A stretch of DNA of 64,000 bases from RGIG3701 sp964438515 (GCA_964438515.1 CAYTLK010000005.1:1-64000), one strand, 5' to 3'; numbered from the stretch's first letter, positions 9,758 through 19,112 are shown. Made by a program: numbers and translations. Notes: a model not told the origin generated them from the sequence alone.

Positions 9758-11295
9758 TTTTGGGGTCCTTCCTGCGCGTCAAACAACGCTTCCGCCCCTA
9801 AAACACCCGCAGCTTTCAGCAATTGAGCTTTTTCCTCTTTGGTTAAAATGGATAAAATAGAAAGAATATTTTGGTTTGGCGCGTCCCCCTGCATCCCATT
9901 CAACTCCAAGGTGTGCGGAACAAACTGCTTATTCGCGTCTTTTTGCGGGTCCGCGTCCGGATTCGTTTGATGATATTCGACCAAACGCAAAAAATCTCCA
10001 AGAATCGTCGACGACTGCGTCCAAGAATAAGGAATCAAATTTTCCGGTGTGATTTCGAGTGCGACGCTCCACGGTTTCGAAGGAATATTTTCACCATATT
10101 TCCGAATCGAATTCAAAATTTCCTCAAGGAATGAATCTGATGTGCGTTTTTCCGTATGTTGCGGATTTTGCAGACTTTCCAAGTAAATTTTACGCAGAAA
10201 ATCCCTCGGTTCCAACGGCGACGGATGAAGACGCCAAAAAACCAACGTTCGTTTGCACGGTGCACTCTCCGTGTTTTTCATTTCGGTTTCGAGTGTTTTT
10301 TCTAACCATTTCCGAAAATCGTCCTGATTTTTAATGATTTCCGGAACCGATTTCTCAATCAACTTCCATCCCACCGTTTCCGTTGGGAAAAACTGTACCG
10401 AAACAGGTTTTTCGCCCTCAAGATCCTGCTTAATGATGGAAACACCCGCAGAGGCGGAATTCGGATTTTTGGAATCTCTGAAAAAATCGGGAGTTCGTCT
10501 CTGAATGGTTCCCGGCGCGTGCAAAAAAACAGTTTCCGTTTCAGAAAAAGCCTGCGTTTGCGTCGTCCGCTGCTTTAAAGACGTCAAAGCGGCATACGAT
10601 GGAATGATTTTGAGCGATTCTGAAATTTGAACGATTTCTTTTTCCGTTTCGTTTAAAATCTCTGCGCATCCCAGAGCTTTTGCATCCTCACAAATCGCAA
10701 TGGTTTGGGAAAATGGAAGTTTTTTTTCGGGAAGCTGCGAAAAATCATACATTCCAAAATCGGGATTTCTCGCATTCCAACTCGCGATGAAAACGTTTTT
10801 TGTCGAGTCGGGCAGTCGAAATTTCTTGATGTGCGGCTGGTTCGACGGAAAAAGAAACACGTTTTCTGGAAAATGAAAATCGGGAAGCACCCACTCCTCT
10901 AACGAGCGTTCAAGCTTCCAATAAACCGAAATTCCCCGCTCGTGCAGCCGCCGAAATTGCTCCGTCAGAAAAACAATTCCGCGAGCACCGGTCAGATTTG
11001 GGTCCAAAATGTCGCCCGTCAGAAGCACAAAATCAACATTTTGCTCAATCGCAAGGTCAAAAACCCGTCCAGCGCTTTCCCAAGCCGCCGACATACATTC
11101 TTTTGCGATTTCAGAAGGGATTTCCGGAAACAACGTTCCAAAAGTTCCGCCTGAAATGCGTTCCAGAGGGAGTCCGTCTTCCGAATCGTTGGGAACGAAA
11201 TTTCCAGCAGCTCCCGCATTTTGCAGTCTCTCCCAGCACGTAACGGGAACGTGAAGCTGAAAGTCGGCGGCATGAAGGTATTTCAGTATTTTCAC
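9754..11295 (-). CDS. Degenerate Mre11/YhaO-like metallophosphoesterase
   Basis: 513 residues with the overall layout of the YhaO/SbcD phosphoesterases that pair with YhaN/SbcC ATPases. The start HAADFQLHVP, the segment VDFVLLTGDILD, and the closing strand AGVSIIKQDLEGEKPVSVQF with TETVGW all fit. The metal ligands are largely missing. The DxH of motif I is DFQ, motif III GNH is replaced by YWKLER, and the GHxH motif is replaced by ALTSLKQR. Only GDILD is intact. It may be a catalytically dead structural partner of the downstream ATPase. The start is GTG at 11295, and the gene overlaps the ATPase by 4 bp. An extended -10 (TGGTATAAT) lies at 11339-11347. A three-codon ATG-CCG-TGA frame overlaps the GTG start. 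Confidence 0.72.
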   Translation of the reverse strand: MKILKYLHAADFQLHVPVTCWERLQNAGAAGNFVPNDSEDGLPLERISGGTFGTLFPEIPSEIAKECMSAAWESAGRVFDLAIEQNVDFVLLTGDILDPNLTGARGIVFLTEQFRRLHERGISVYWKLERSLEEWVLPDFHFPENVFLFPSNQPHIKKFRLPDSTKNVFIASWNARNPDFGMYDFSQLPEKKLPFSQTIAICEDAKALGCAEILNETEKEIVQISESLKIIPSYAALTSLKQRTTQTQAFSETETVFLHAPGTIQRRTPDFFRDSKNPNSASAGVSIIKQDLEGEKPVSVQFFPTETVGWKLIEKSVPEIIKNQDDFRKWLEKTLETEMKNTESAPCKRTLVFWRLHPSPLEPRDFLRKIYLESLQNPQHTEKRTSDSFLEEILNSIRKYGENIPSKPWSVALEITPENLIPYSWTQSSTILGDFLRLVEYHQTNPDADPQKDANKQFVPHTLELNGMQGDAPNQNILSILSILTKEEKAQLLKAAGVLGAEALFDAQEGPQK

Positions 11296-11338
11296 GGCAT
11301 TTTGCTTAAAACAGGTACAAACTCACTAAACATCCTAA

Positions 11339-11347
11339 ATTATACCA
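11339..11347 (-). promoter_or_regulatory. Extended -10 promoter for the phosphoesterase-ATPase pair
   Basis: Minus-strand TGG followed by TATAAT (11344-11339) is an extended -10 element. No good -35 is visible. The leader would be about 37 nt. Confidence 0.5.
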
Positions 11348-11408
11348 TGTTTTTCCAGAATTTCCATACCATCCTACGTAAAATACGCAGTTTTTTTGGA
11401 AAAAGACG

Positions 11409-11451
11409 AAAAAACCGTTGAAACACCTTCGATTTTCAGCATTTCAACGGT
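11409..11451 (-). terminator. Rho-independent terminator of the PDZ protein gene
   Basis: The stem ACCGTTGAAA (11414-11423) pairs perfectly with TTTCAACGGT (11442-11451). On the minus strand it is followed by a run of six T, 40 bases past the stop codon at 11490. Confidence 0.85.
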
Positions 11452-11489
11452 CCATTCATGAACAAAATTTCAGAAAGAAGACGCCGGAC

Positions 11490-13042
11490 TCATTTCAAAT
11501 TAATCACATCCTGCGTGTGAATCCGAATTTCGTTCTTGGTTTGAGCCTTTTTCACTTTACCGTCGTTCCCGCTGCCGTCTTCCGTTTTTTCATCAGCAGC
11601 TTTCGGAGCGTCCGCAGGTGCTTCTGCATCGGTTTCAGACGGAGTTTCTGCATCCGCAGGTGCTTCTGCATCGGTCTCAGACGGAGTTTCTGCATCCGCA
11701 GGTGCTTCTGCATCGGTCTCAGACGGAGTTTCAGCGCCCGCAGGTGCTTCTGCATCGGTTTCAGACGGAGTTTCAGCGTCCGCAGGTGCTTCTGCATCGG
11801 TTTCAGACGGAGTTTCAGCGTCCGCAGGTGCTTCNNNNNNNNNNNNNNNNNNNNNNNNNNNNNNNNNNNNNNNNNNNNNNNNNNNNNNNNNNNNNNNNNN
11901 NNNNNNNNNNNNNNNNNNNNNNNNNNNNNNNNNNCCGCAGGTGCTTCTGCATCGGTTTCAGACGGAGTTTCAGCGTCCGCAGGTGCTTCTGCATCTTCTT
12001 CAGGGTCCGGAAGCGGTACCGTGACCAAATTTCCACCCTGAAGTTCAATGGTTCCCGATTCTACATACTTTTGAACAATTCCGCGAATCTCTTCCGGGAG
12101 CGAGTCGAGTCCGTCAGAGGTGATTTTCCAAGTTTCACCATTCCACTCAACCACAATTTGTGCCGGTTTTTTGTCGTCCTGAGTCACATCAATATGAAGT
12201 TTTTTTCCATTTTCCTGGATAGTCGCACTGCGCGATGAATGGGAGCTGTTCAGCTGGAGGTTTAAATTCTGTTCCTCTTTCCACTCGTTTTTTTCACCTT
12301 TTCGATCAAATGGAGCGGTACGAAACTCGCGAAACTGCTGTTTTTGCTGTTCCATAAGGTTTCGAACTTCTTCTGGAAGTGTGATTTCGCCGTCAAATTC
12401 CATCCCGTTCGTTTCAGGAATCGGCCGGATGAAAAATTCCGAATTCGGACCTGGAACGAATTCACGAGGCTGAAATTCTGCAGGGCGTTCACCTGGAGTC
12501 ACTTCTATCGATAAAACTTTACCAGCTCGCAAAACCTCAAAAGTCATTTTTTCGCCTTTCGAGGAAAGCACCTTTTCAGCAACATCTTCCGGAAGAACCG
12601 GTTCTCCGTTGATTTTTGAAACGATATCAAACGGTTTCAACCCCGCTTGTTCCGCTGGAGCTCCCGTCAAAACCTGTGCGAGAAAGACCCCTTTTCCCTC
12701 TTCGAGATTTTCCTCTGAAATATGTGCGAGAATTTCTGCTGGGATGAAACTCACGGTTGCACCAATCCAGTACTGTTTCTCGAGCGTTTCATTTGCTTCA
12801 TCTGCTGATTCGGCTGCATCTTCCGTAATTTCAGCACTCTCCGCATCATTTTCGCTTTTTGCATTTTTAGTACTTCCCGAATTTCCTGTCACCTGTTCAT
12901 TTACGAGATGAATCGCAGACGACTGCCAAAATACGACTTTTTTGTGAACCGCACTGGTAAAAGAGGGGAAAAATCCCGAAAGAACGACCCAAATAAATGC
13001 TCCCATAATCAAAAGGGCGCATGATTTTACAAATTTTTCCAT
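11490..13042 (-). CDS. Secreted PDZ-domain protein with a 14-residue tandem repeat tail
   Basis: Begins MEKFVKSCALLIMGAFIWVV, a signal or anchor segment, so it is exported or membrane-tethered. A Glu/Ala-rich spacer follows, then one PDZ domain near residues 95-185 (GVFLAQVLTGAPAEQAGLKP, DIVSKINGEPV), as in HtrA and Ctp proteases but with no protease domain. The C-terminal region is a run of DAETPSETDAEAPA repeats, 42 bp each, ending DGKVKKAQTKNEIRIH. A 100-N gap (11835-11934) falls inside the repeats. Collapsing the 13 bases shared by the gap edges restores one frame to the stop at 11490 (about 479 residues); the real repeat number is unknown. A textbook AGGAGG site precedes the ATG. The likely role is envelope protein binding; partners are unknown. 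Confidence 0.8.
11612..12000 (-). repeat. 42-bp in-frame tandem repeat array (14-residue unit) with gap
   Basis: The unit encodes DAETPSETDAEAPA. About five copies lie left of the Ns (11835-11934) and about one and a half right of them. Units differ by one to three bases, mostly at third positions or in a D/G swap. Copy number is uncertain because the assembly broke here. Confidence 0.85.
11835..11934. other. Assembly gap (100 N) in the tandem repeat
   Basis: Both edges carry CCGCAGGTGCTTC. The gap is a scaffold placeholder in a repeat array. Confidence 0.95.
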
Positions 13043-13094
13043 ATGAACCTCCTAAATATGAATTGATTCCAAAACGAAAAAATTCTAATGATTT

Positions 13095-13197
13095 TATACC
13101 CGATGCATTTTGAATTTTCGCATCTCCATCGTTACTCTATCGAGAAACGACTGCCGCAGTAGCAGCCCAATGCGAAATTTTCAAGTGGAACGAGTAT
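13095..13197 (-). mobile_element. MITE-like 103-bp element, copy A
   Basis: Near-identical (about 98 of 103 bases) to 19113-19215 in inverted orientation. The ends are imperfect terminal inverted repeats of 28 bp starting ATACCCG and ATACTCG, with 21 of 28 matching. The centre holds the perfect palindrome ACTGCCGCAGT. It has no coding capacity. Its left end carries TATAAA pointing at the PDZ gene 50 bp away and may supply that gene's -10. Confidence 0.7.
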
Positions 13198-13276
13198 CTT
13201 CGATAAAAAACCATTTTTTGTTCGAATTATTGATAAATTGAATCCCTTGTCGGCCCCATTGAATAACACGCAAAAA

Positions 13277-14080
13277 TCACGTGTTTTTTAACACGAGCCA
13301 GTCGCCCAATGAGGGACAAAGTTGCGCAATGATAAATAAAATACGAGCTTTCCAAGGAAGCACCAGCTCGACTTTTCCACGTTCTGCCGAACGAAGAATG
13401 GCCGAAACGAGTTTTTGAGGGGAAAGTTTGCTCACTTTAACCCCAGCGCCGGGGCGCCGCGCACTTTCCGGAAGGTCTTCCAAACCTTCCAGAGGGTACA
13501 AACGTTCCGTACTGCGCTGAATTGGGCCGGGACACACAAGAAGGACTTTTAAACCGTCTTTTTTGTGTTCCAGTCGCAGCTGCTGCGAGTACGCCGCCAC
13601 CGCGTGCTTGCTTGCGGGATACGCACCCGTCCAACGGGACGCAGATTTCGAGGCGAGGGAACCGATATTAATAACGTTTCCCTTGGACGCAAGCAGCATC
13701 GGCAAAAAAGTGTGCGTTACACGTACGAGCGCGATGAAATTAAGGTTCATCACGGACGCAAAATGATCGGCGTTGCAATTTTCAATTTTCCCGCGATCGG
13801 TGCGTCCCGCAACGTTTACCAAAACGTCGAGACGTCCAAAACGTGTTTGAATTTCGTTGCGCAAATTTTGTACGTCGTCGTCGCGGCAAACATTGGTTGG
13901 AAAACCGATGACGTTTCGCCCTTGGGACTGAAAATCGTGAACGACTTTTTCCACAGCTTCTTTTTCGAGGGCGGCAATCACCACCTGAGCGCCATTTTCC
14001 GCGAAGGCAGTTGCGATTTCGAGGCCCAAACCACTGGAACCGCCCGTCACAAGCACCACCTTTTCATTCCAGTACGACAT
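13277..14080 (-). CDS. Short-chain dehydrogenase/reductase (SDR)
   Basis: 267 residues with classical SDR features. These are the cofactor motif TGGSSGLG near residue 12, NVAG near residue 90, the catalytic serine in NVINIGSLAS and YPASKHA (YxxxK) near residue 155, and CPGP after the active site. The layout resembles the DHRS7-like subgroup. A hydrophobic C-terminus (ARILFIIAQLCPSLGDWLVL) suggests loose membrane association. The substrate cannot be read from the sequence. It is transcribed alone on the minus strand from a probable promoter at 14143-14172, and lies downstream of the RluB-type gene. Confidence 0.9.
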   Translation of the reverse strand: MSYWNEKVVLVTGGSSGLGLEIATAFAENGAQVVIAALEKEAVEKVVHDFQSQGRNVIGFPTNVCRDDDVQNLRNEIQTRFGRLDVLVNVAGRTDRGKIENCNADHFASVMNLNFIALVRVTHTFLPMLLASKGNVINIGSLASKSASRWTGAYPASKHAVAAYSQQLRLEHKKDGLKVLLVCPGPIQRSTERLYPLEGLEDLPESARRPGAGVKVSKLSPQKLVSAILRSAERGKVELVLPWKARILFIIAQLCPSLGDWLVLKNT

Positions 14081-14142
14081 TCTGAAACTTTCTTCAAATG
14101 AATTCCGAAAGGAATTACTGTTTTTTATTGCTTTATATACTA

Positions 14143-14172
14143 TATATACACTATTTAGGACAAAAGTTGCAA
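14143..14172 (-). promoter_or_regulatory. Probable promoter of the SDR gene
   Basis: Minus-strand TTGCAA (14172-14167) and TATATA (14148-14143) have an 18-bp spacer. They lie in an AT-rich stretch about 65 bases before the ATG. Confidence 0.5.
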
Positions 14173-14252
14173 TAAAGGACGAAATATTTTCAAAAAAGGG
14201 GAAATTTCCGACATTTTACCAATTTAATATTCAAAAAAATTCAAACATCCTT

Positions 14253-16040
14253 TCATTCCGTCCGCGTCTCACCAGTGTTCCAGTCGAACGATCCGGAAAA
14301 CGGTTCCTCTTCCTCCGACTCTTGTTTTTTTAGCTCCTGTTTTTCCGCAGAATTTGCGTTCACGCGCGATTCTGTTGATGCATCCGCCTCGATTTTCTCC
14401 TGCGACTTCTTCTTGGAGTTATTTGTGCTTTTTTTATCGAATGCGTTTTCCGTATCGAGACCGACGAGCTGTCGAAGGCTGCGTATTTCCGGGGCGGTGA
14501 GGGGACGATAAGCGCCGAGCGGAATCTTCCCCAGTTTCACATCCCCGATGGAAATGCGGGTCAAACTCAAAACGTTGTGTCCGATTCGCGCCAAAATTCG
14601 ACGAATTTCACGATTGCGCCCCTCTCGAAGCGTAATTTCAAGAATCGCGGTTCCGTCGCGGTATTCGTGGAAAAGTTTGACCTCTTCCGCTTTCGCAAAA
14701 CCTTCAGCCAGATAGACGCCGTGACAGATCTGCGAGATTTCCTCACGCGTCGGCGCACCGGAAACGCGGACCCGATACACTTTTGGAACTTCGTAACTCG
14801 GATGCGTCAGCCGATTTGCGAGTTCGCCGTCGTTCGTGACGAGCAGCAGCCCCTCACTGTGCAGGTCGAGACGCCCCACAGGAAACAGGCCGGGCGCTTT
14901 TTCGGAAATAAAATCAATCGCACGCCGTCTTCCATCGGGATCGTCATTCGTACAAATAACATTATCGGGCTTGTTCAGCGCAAAATACGCAAACTTTTTC
15001 GGTCGGCGAACCAGTTCTCCGTCGAGATGAATCGTCTGTTCCGGAAGAACGCGCGTTCCGAGTTCCGTCACGGTTTCATGATCGACCGTCACTCTTCCAG
15101 AAACGATAAATTCTTCGCAATCCCGACGGCTTCCGAAACCGGCAGAGGCTAAAACTTTTTGCAGACGCTCGCCCGCCGCTTCAGAATTTTGTTCCCGGTA
15201 GGATTTTTTGCCGAACAGCTTGCGCGGTCGTGCAGGTTTGCGAGTTTCTTTGGCGTCTCGGAAGTCTTTCGTAAATTTTCCCGCCATTCGAGTTCCTCGA
15301 ACCGACTTGCGAAACGGCGACGAATCCCGACGTGAGTCCGACGATTCGCGACGAGCGTCCGACGATTCCCGACGATTTTCTGAAGAATTTCGCCGAGCGT
15401 CCGACGAAGAGCGAGGACCTTTCCGTTTTCCTCGCCGGTCGCTGTTCGACTTTCCGCCCTCGTGCATTCCGTCAAAATCGTCATTTTCCGCATCAACGAA
15501 CTGCGGCTGCGGAATTCGAACGATTCCGTCGTCTTCATCTGCCCGCAAATAATTGAGCGGATTAAAGTGTTTGCGAGCCTTTCCAGAATCGCCGCGACGC
15601 CCATCTTTTGAAGGCGCAGCAGGACGCACCCAGTCGGTCGCTTCCTCAAAATTCATGCGGTCGCCCGAACGATGTGATTTTCGTGCAGAAAAACCGTCTT
15701 CCGAGGAACGTTCCTCTCGAAACGGACGCCTCCCGCGCGTCGGTCCGCCCGATGCACCCGGTCGGCTCGATGCACCGCGTCCGATTAAGTCGCCGCGTCT
15801 GCCTGACGCACCCGATTCACCCGCCGAGCTGGAATAAGGACGGGAATCCGATTCCGAACGGGAGGACGCAGAACGCCTGTTGAAGCCGCCGCCCGTCCCG
15901 GACTTTGAACCGGATTTCGACGCCGATTTTTCATGAAAATCGCTGCCGTTCCGGTTTTTGGCCTGATTAAAAGTCTTTACACGACCGACAGAACCGGGAT
16001 TGCGTGCCGTTTTGGAACGGGATGAGTTGAATTTCGCCAT
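14253..16040 (-). CDS. rluB: RluB/RsuA-family pseudouridine synthase with long basic N-terminal extension
   Basis: The catalytic half (from about residue 290) has an S4 RNA-binding domain (RLQKVLASAGFGSRRDCEEF) followed by the synthase core. The core holds the catalytic aspartate motif GRLDLHSEGLLLVTNDG and the closing motif LREGRNREIRRILARIGH. This matches RluB-type enzymes that modify 23S rRNA near position 2605. The exact target is inferred. The first 290 residues are low complexity and rich in Arg, Ser, Gly and Asp, with near-tandem RRESSDARRESSDSRRDSS. They are absent from E. coli RluB and are probably disordered and RNA-binding. An acidic tail closes the protein. The start is supported by an AAAGG site. 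RNase R, also with long basic tails, lies immediately upstream on the same strand. Confidence 0.88.
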   Translation of the reverse strand: MAKFNSSRSKTARNPGSVGRVKTFNQAKNRNGSDFHEKSASKSGSKSGTGGGFNRRSASSRSESDSRPYSSSAGESGASGRRGDLIGRGASSRPGASGGPTRGRRPFREERSSEDGFSARKSHRSGDRMNFEEATDWVRPAAPSKDGRRGDSGKARKHFNPLNYLRADEDDGIVRIPQPQFVDAENDDFDGMHEGGKSNSDRRGKRKGPRSSSDARRNSSENRRESSDARRESSDSRRDSSPFRKSVRGTRMAGKFTKDFRDAKETRKPARPRKLFGKKSYREQNSEAAGERLQKVLASAGFGSRRDCEEFIVSGRVTVDHETVTELGTRVLPEQTIHLDGELVRRPKKFAYFALNKPDNVICTNDDPDGRRRAIDFISEKAPGLFPVGRLDLHSEGLLLVTNDGELANRLTHPSYEVPKVYRVRVSGAPTREEISQICHGVYLAEGFAKAEEVKLFHEYRDGTAILEITLREGRNREIRRILARIGHNVLSLTRISIGDVKLGKIPLGAYRPLTAPEIRSLRQLVGLDTENAFDKKSTNNSKKKSQEKIEADASTESRVNANSAEKQELKKQESEEEEPFSGSFDWNTGETRTE

Positions 16041-16081
16041 TATTATACCTTTTATTATGATTAGCTAAAATATTATATTAT

Positions 16082-16144
16082 ATGTCCGACGCTTCTGGAA
16101 TTCCCACTTTTCCTTCGTTACGCAATTGCGAGTGGAATCCGTAT
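16082..16144. mobile_element. Probable decayed copy C of the MITE-like element
   Basis: The first 42 bases match copy A at 29 positions, including CCGA, GGAATT and TTCGTTAC. The far end GAGTGGAATCCGTAT resembles the other terminus. The centre is deleted. It lies between the RluB-type and RNase R genes. Confidence 0.4.
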
Positions 16145-16217
16145 ATTAGGGGTAAAAATATTTATAAAAAATCTGAATTAAACGTACTTAAATCTTTTGT
16201 AATTTATTCAGCACCCA

Positions 16218-18923
16218 TTATTTTTTCTTGCGCGTCATCTTTTTTGAATCTTTTACAGATTTCTTTCCTCCTCCGGCTCCAGTCGAACGTTTTGGGGCGG
16301 ATTTTCGCGGCGCTCGAGGAACGAAATGTTCAAAATCGTTCGGCTCCTCGTCCTCCGCCCAGTCCGAATCGTCGCCGTGCTGGTCGATATATTTCTGTAC
16401 TTTTTTCGAACCCACACGTGTGTGAAGGGTTTTCATCCCGTTAAATCCTGGACGTCCCCCCGCAAAAACAGGGGTCGAAACTTCGGAAGACGTTCCGTCC
16501 GCAGTTTCAGAATTCGTTTGACCGTCCGTTTGACCGTCCGTTTCACCAGCAGCGGCTCCCGTCGGTTTCGACGATTTGCTCTTCCGCGAGTCGGCCAGTT
16601 CAAAGTCGATCTCACGCCGATTCGGGTCGATTTTCGCAATGTGTACCCGAACGGAATCACCGAGACGGAAGAGATTTCCGCGATGAAATCCGTTTAGGGT
16701 TTGTGTGCGTGAATCATAACGGTAGCGGTCCTGCGGAAGACACGAAACGGGAACGAGCCCGCTCAGAGGATACTGCGTGCATTCGACGAAAAATCCCTGA
16801 TGCGTCAGACCGACGATGCGCGCGTCGAGTTCCATGTCGCCCTTTTCGCTGAAAAATCGAATCATTTTGATCCGCGTCAGTTCGCGTTCCGCCTCTTCCG
16901 CATTCATTTCACAGAACGTCAGATGCTGTCCCTCGTCGTAAATTTTTCGGAAATTCCGTTTCGGCGAAACGCCCAAAATGTAATTTTCGACCTGACGATG
17001 AATCGTGAGGTCCGCATAACGGCGAATCGGCGAGGTGAAGTGGCAGTAACACTCGCTCGCGAGCGCGTAATGTCCCTCTTCCTCCGGCGAATATTCTGCA
17101 CGCTGCATTGCACGCAAAATCGCCTGATGGACCGCAAATTCGTTGGGCGTTCCCGCCGTTTTTTCCAGAACCGTTTGAAGTTCAAACCGGTCGGCTTTCT
17201 GCGAAATCGTGAGGCCGAGATCCTCCAAAAAATCGCCTAAAGCAATCAGTTTTTCCATCGTCGGATACTTATGCACACGACGCATCAGGTTGGAACCCGC
17301 CGAAACCAGCTCCTGCGCAACCGCCTCGTTCGCGCTCACCATGAATTCTTCAATCATCTGGTGGGACTCGGTATTGATTTCGCGTTTGATTCCTGTAACA
17401 CGTCCGTCGCGGTCCAATTCCAAGCTGATTTCCGGGAGATTTATGTCCAATTTTCCTTTGGCCGTTCGTCGGGCACGCAAAATGCGGGCGAGAGTCCGGA
17501 ATTTTTGAAGCACATCCTGAACGCGGTCGGGAAGCTCCGAAGTGTCGCCTGCGAAAAAGCGGTCCACCTGTTCGTAATTCAAACGTGCGTTGCTGCAAAT
17601 GACGGAGTCGCAAATTTCGACGTCCGTACACACGCCGCGCGGAGAAAAAGTCATAAAAACGGTTTTGGTGAAACGGAGTCGGTCGGGCTGAAGGCTCGCG
17701 ATTCCGTTGCAAAGGACTTCCGGAAGCATTGGAAGCACGTGGTCGGGTAAATACACGCTATTTCCGCGTTCGTACGCCTCTCTGTCGATCGACGTATCGG
17801 GGGTCACGAAATGCGAAACGTCGGCGATATGAACCGCCAGACGTGCGTTTGCATTCGAAAGAACTTCAATCGAAATCGCATCATCAAAATCTCTGGCCGT
17901 CTCCGGGTCGATAGTGATTGTGTACAAATTTCGAAGGTCGCGTCTTCCATCGTCCGTCCAGCTCGCTTCCGCCTCGGAACTGAAGGGCGCGTCTGGATCC
18001 ATCGACTCCAAAAGGTGCTGATGGGCGTTTTCCCACGTTTCAAATTGTTCGACCTGCGAGCGCGCCTCGGACAAAATGGTGTCGGAAAAATCGTCTCGAA
18101 GGTTGAATTGTCGAATGACGGAAAGCGTGTCGGTTTTCAGGTCGCCGCGCGGTCCCAAAACCTCTGTAATGACGCCTTCCCCGGCGCGCCAGTCGGCCGG
18201 AAAACTCAAAATATCAATCACGACTTTGTCGCCCGGCCGGACGGTACTTCCCGCAACATCTGGAATACGAATGGGATCGGTAAAAACTCGCCCGTCGACT
18301 TCGACCCAGTTTCCATCGTGATTTTCGATGTACGTTCCGACAAAAGAACGGCGGCCGCGTTCCAAAATGTTGATGATTTTTCCCGAACGCCCCTTGGAAC
18401 GTGCTGATGAGTCTCCTGAGTTTCCTGAACTCCCAGCTTTACTTGAAGCGCCTAATTTACCGTCTCTGCCGGGTTTACCGGACTTGCTTGGTTTTCCGGA
18501 ATTGCTAAACCCGCGGCGAGAGGGGTCTTCTTCATCCACAAGGACTGCAACGAGGTCGCCAGTGGCGGCGTCTTGGGACTTTCCCGGCGGAATAAAAATG
18601 TCTCGATCTTCGTCCGAAATGTTTTCCGCATTGGGATTCAATTCGACTTCACGCACAAATCCGTACCCCTCGGAATGACGCTTAAAGTACCCCACGACGC
18701 GGCGTTCATCGTATTGTTCCTGGTCCGCAGGAAAGACGACGTGACCGGACCCGAACCGCAGCAGGCCCTGTTTGTGCATATTTCGTACAAGTTTCTGAAA
18801 GTCTTTAAAATCTTCTTTCAGGACGCCGATCTGCTGTGCTACGATGAGCATTTTTGTTGGGACGTATTGCGGACGCGCAATCCAGCGCAGAACTGCTTCT
18901 CTTGTTTCAGCTTCATTCAACAT
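16218..18923 (-). CDS. rnr: Ribonuclease R (RNB family 3'-5' exoribonuclease)
   Basis: About 901 residues: N-terminal winged-helix segment, cold-shock RNA-binding domains (VGYFKRHSEGYGFVREVE), the RNB catalytic core with IDPETARDFDDAISIE, which carries the metal-binding aspartates, HIADVSHFV and HYALASECYCHFTSPIRRYADL, then an S1 domain (IVGLTHQGFFVEC). It degrades structured RNA processively from the 3' end. A roughly 45-residue Gly/Ser/Lys insertion (SGKPSKSGKPGRDGK) separates the cold-shock domains. The C-terminal tail of over 100 residues is first polar, then strongly basic (ending KKMTRKKK). I prefer the ATG at 18923, with GGGAGG four bases upstream, over the GTG at 18935. A promoter lies at 19008-19036 and a leader hairpin at 18978-18992. 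Confidence 0.93.
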   Translation of the reverse strand: MLNEAETREAVLRWIARPQYVPTKMLIVAQQIGVLKEDFKDFQKLVRNMHKQGLLRFGSGHVVFPADQEQYDERRVVGYFKRHSEGYGFVREVELNPNAENISDEDRDIFIPPGKSQDAATGDLVAVLVDEEDPSRRGFSNSGKPSKSGKPGRDGKLGASSKAGSSGNSGDSSARSKGRSGKIINILERGRRSFVGTYIENHDGNWVEVDGRVFTDPIRIPDVAGSTVRPGDKVVIDILSFPADWRAGEGVITEVLGPRGDLKTDTLSVIRQFNLRDDFSDTILSEARSQVEQFETWENAHQHLLESMDPDAPFSSEAEASWTDDGRRDLRNLYTITIDPETARDFDDAISIEVLSNANARLAVHIADVSHFVTPDTSIDREAYERGNSVYLPDHVLPMLPEVLCNGIASLQPDRLRFTKTVFMTFSPRGVCTDVEICDSVICSNARLNYEQVDRFFAGDTSELPDRVQDVLQKFRTLARILRARRTAKGKLDINLPEISLELDRDGRVTGIKREINTESHQMIEEFMVSANEAVAQELVSAGSNLMRRVHKYPTMEKLIALGDFLEDLGLTISQKADRFELQTVLEKTAGTPNEFAVHQAILRAMQRAEYSPEEEGHYALASECYCHFTSPIRRYADLTIHRQVENYILGVSPKRNFRKIYDEGQHLTFCEMNAEEAERELTRIKMIRFFSEKGDMELDARIVGLTHQGFFVECTQYPLSGLVPVSCLPQDRYRYDSRTQTLNGFHRGNLFRLGDSVRVHIAKIDPNRREIDFELADSRKSKSSKPTGAAAGETDGQTDGQTNSETADGTSSEVSTPVFAGGRPGFNGMKTLHTRVGSKKVQKYIDQHGDDSDWAEDEEPNDFEHFVPRAPRKSAPKRSTGAGGGKKSVKDSKKMTRKKK

Positions 18924-18977
18924 GTGGCCTCCCACCGCCAGAGCGGACTAGATGTTTTTTCCAAAAAACGATTTTGG

Positions 18978-18992
18978 GACACGCTGCGTGTC
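18978..18992. promoter_or_regulatory. Palindrome in the RNase R leader
   Basis: GACACGC-T-GCGTGTC is a perfect 7-bp inverted repeat between the predicted transcript start (near 19001) and the start codon. It could be an RNA hairpin or an operator. Confidence 0.4.
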
Positions 18993-19007
18993 TCCCTCTT
19001 TATTCTG

Positions 19008-19036
19008 ATTTTATCCCATATTTGTTTTTTTTGCAA
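19008..19036 (-). promoter_or_regulatory. Promoter of the RNase R gene
   Basis: Minus-strand TTGCAA (19036-19031) and TAAAAT (19013-19008) are separated by 17 bp. Confidence 0.6.
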
Positions 19037-19112
19037 TAGCACCCCCCAAAAAATTTTATGGAAGAGGCGAGAGGCGGAAATTTTTTTGGGAAATACAGGT
19101 TCAATTACAATT

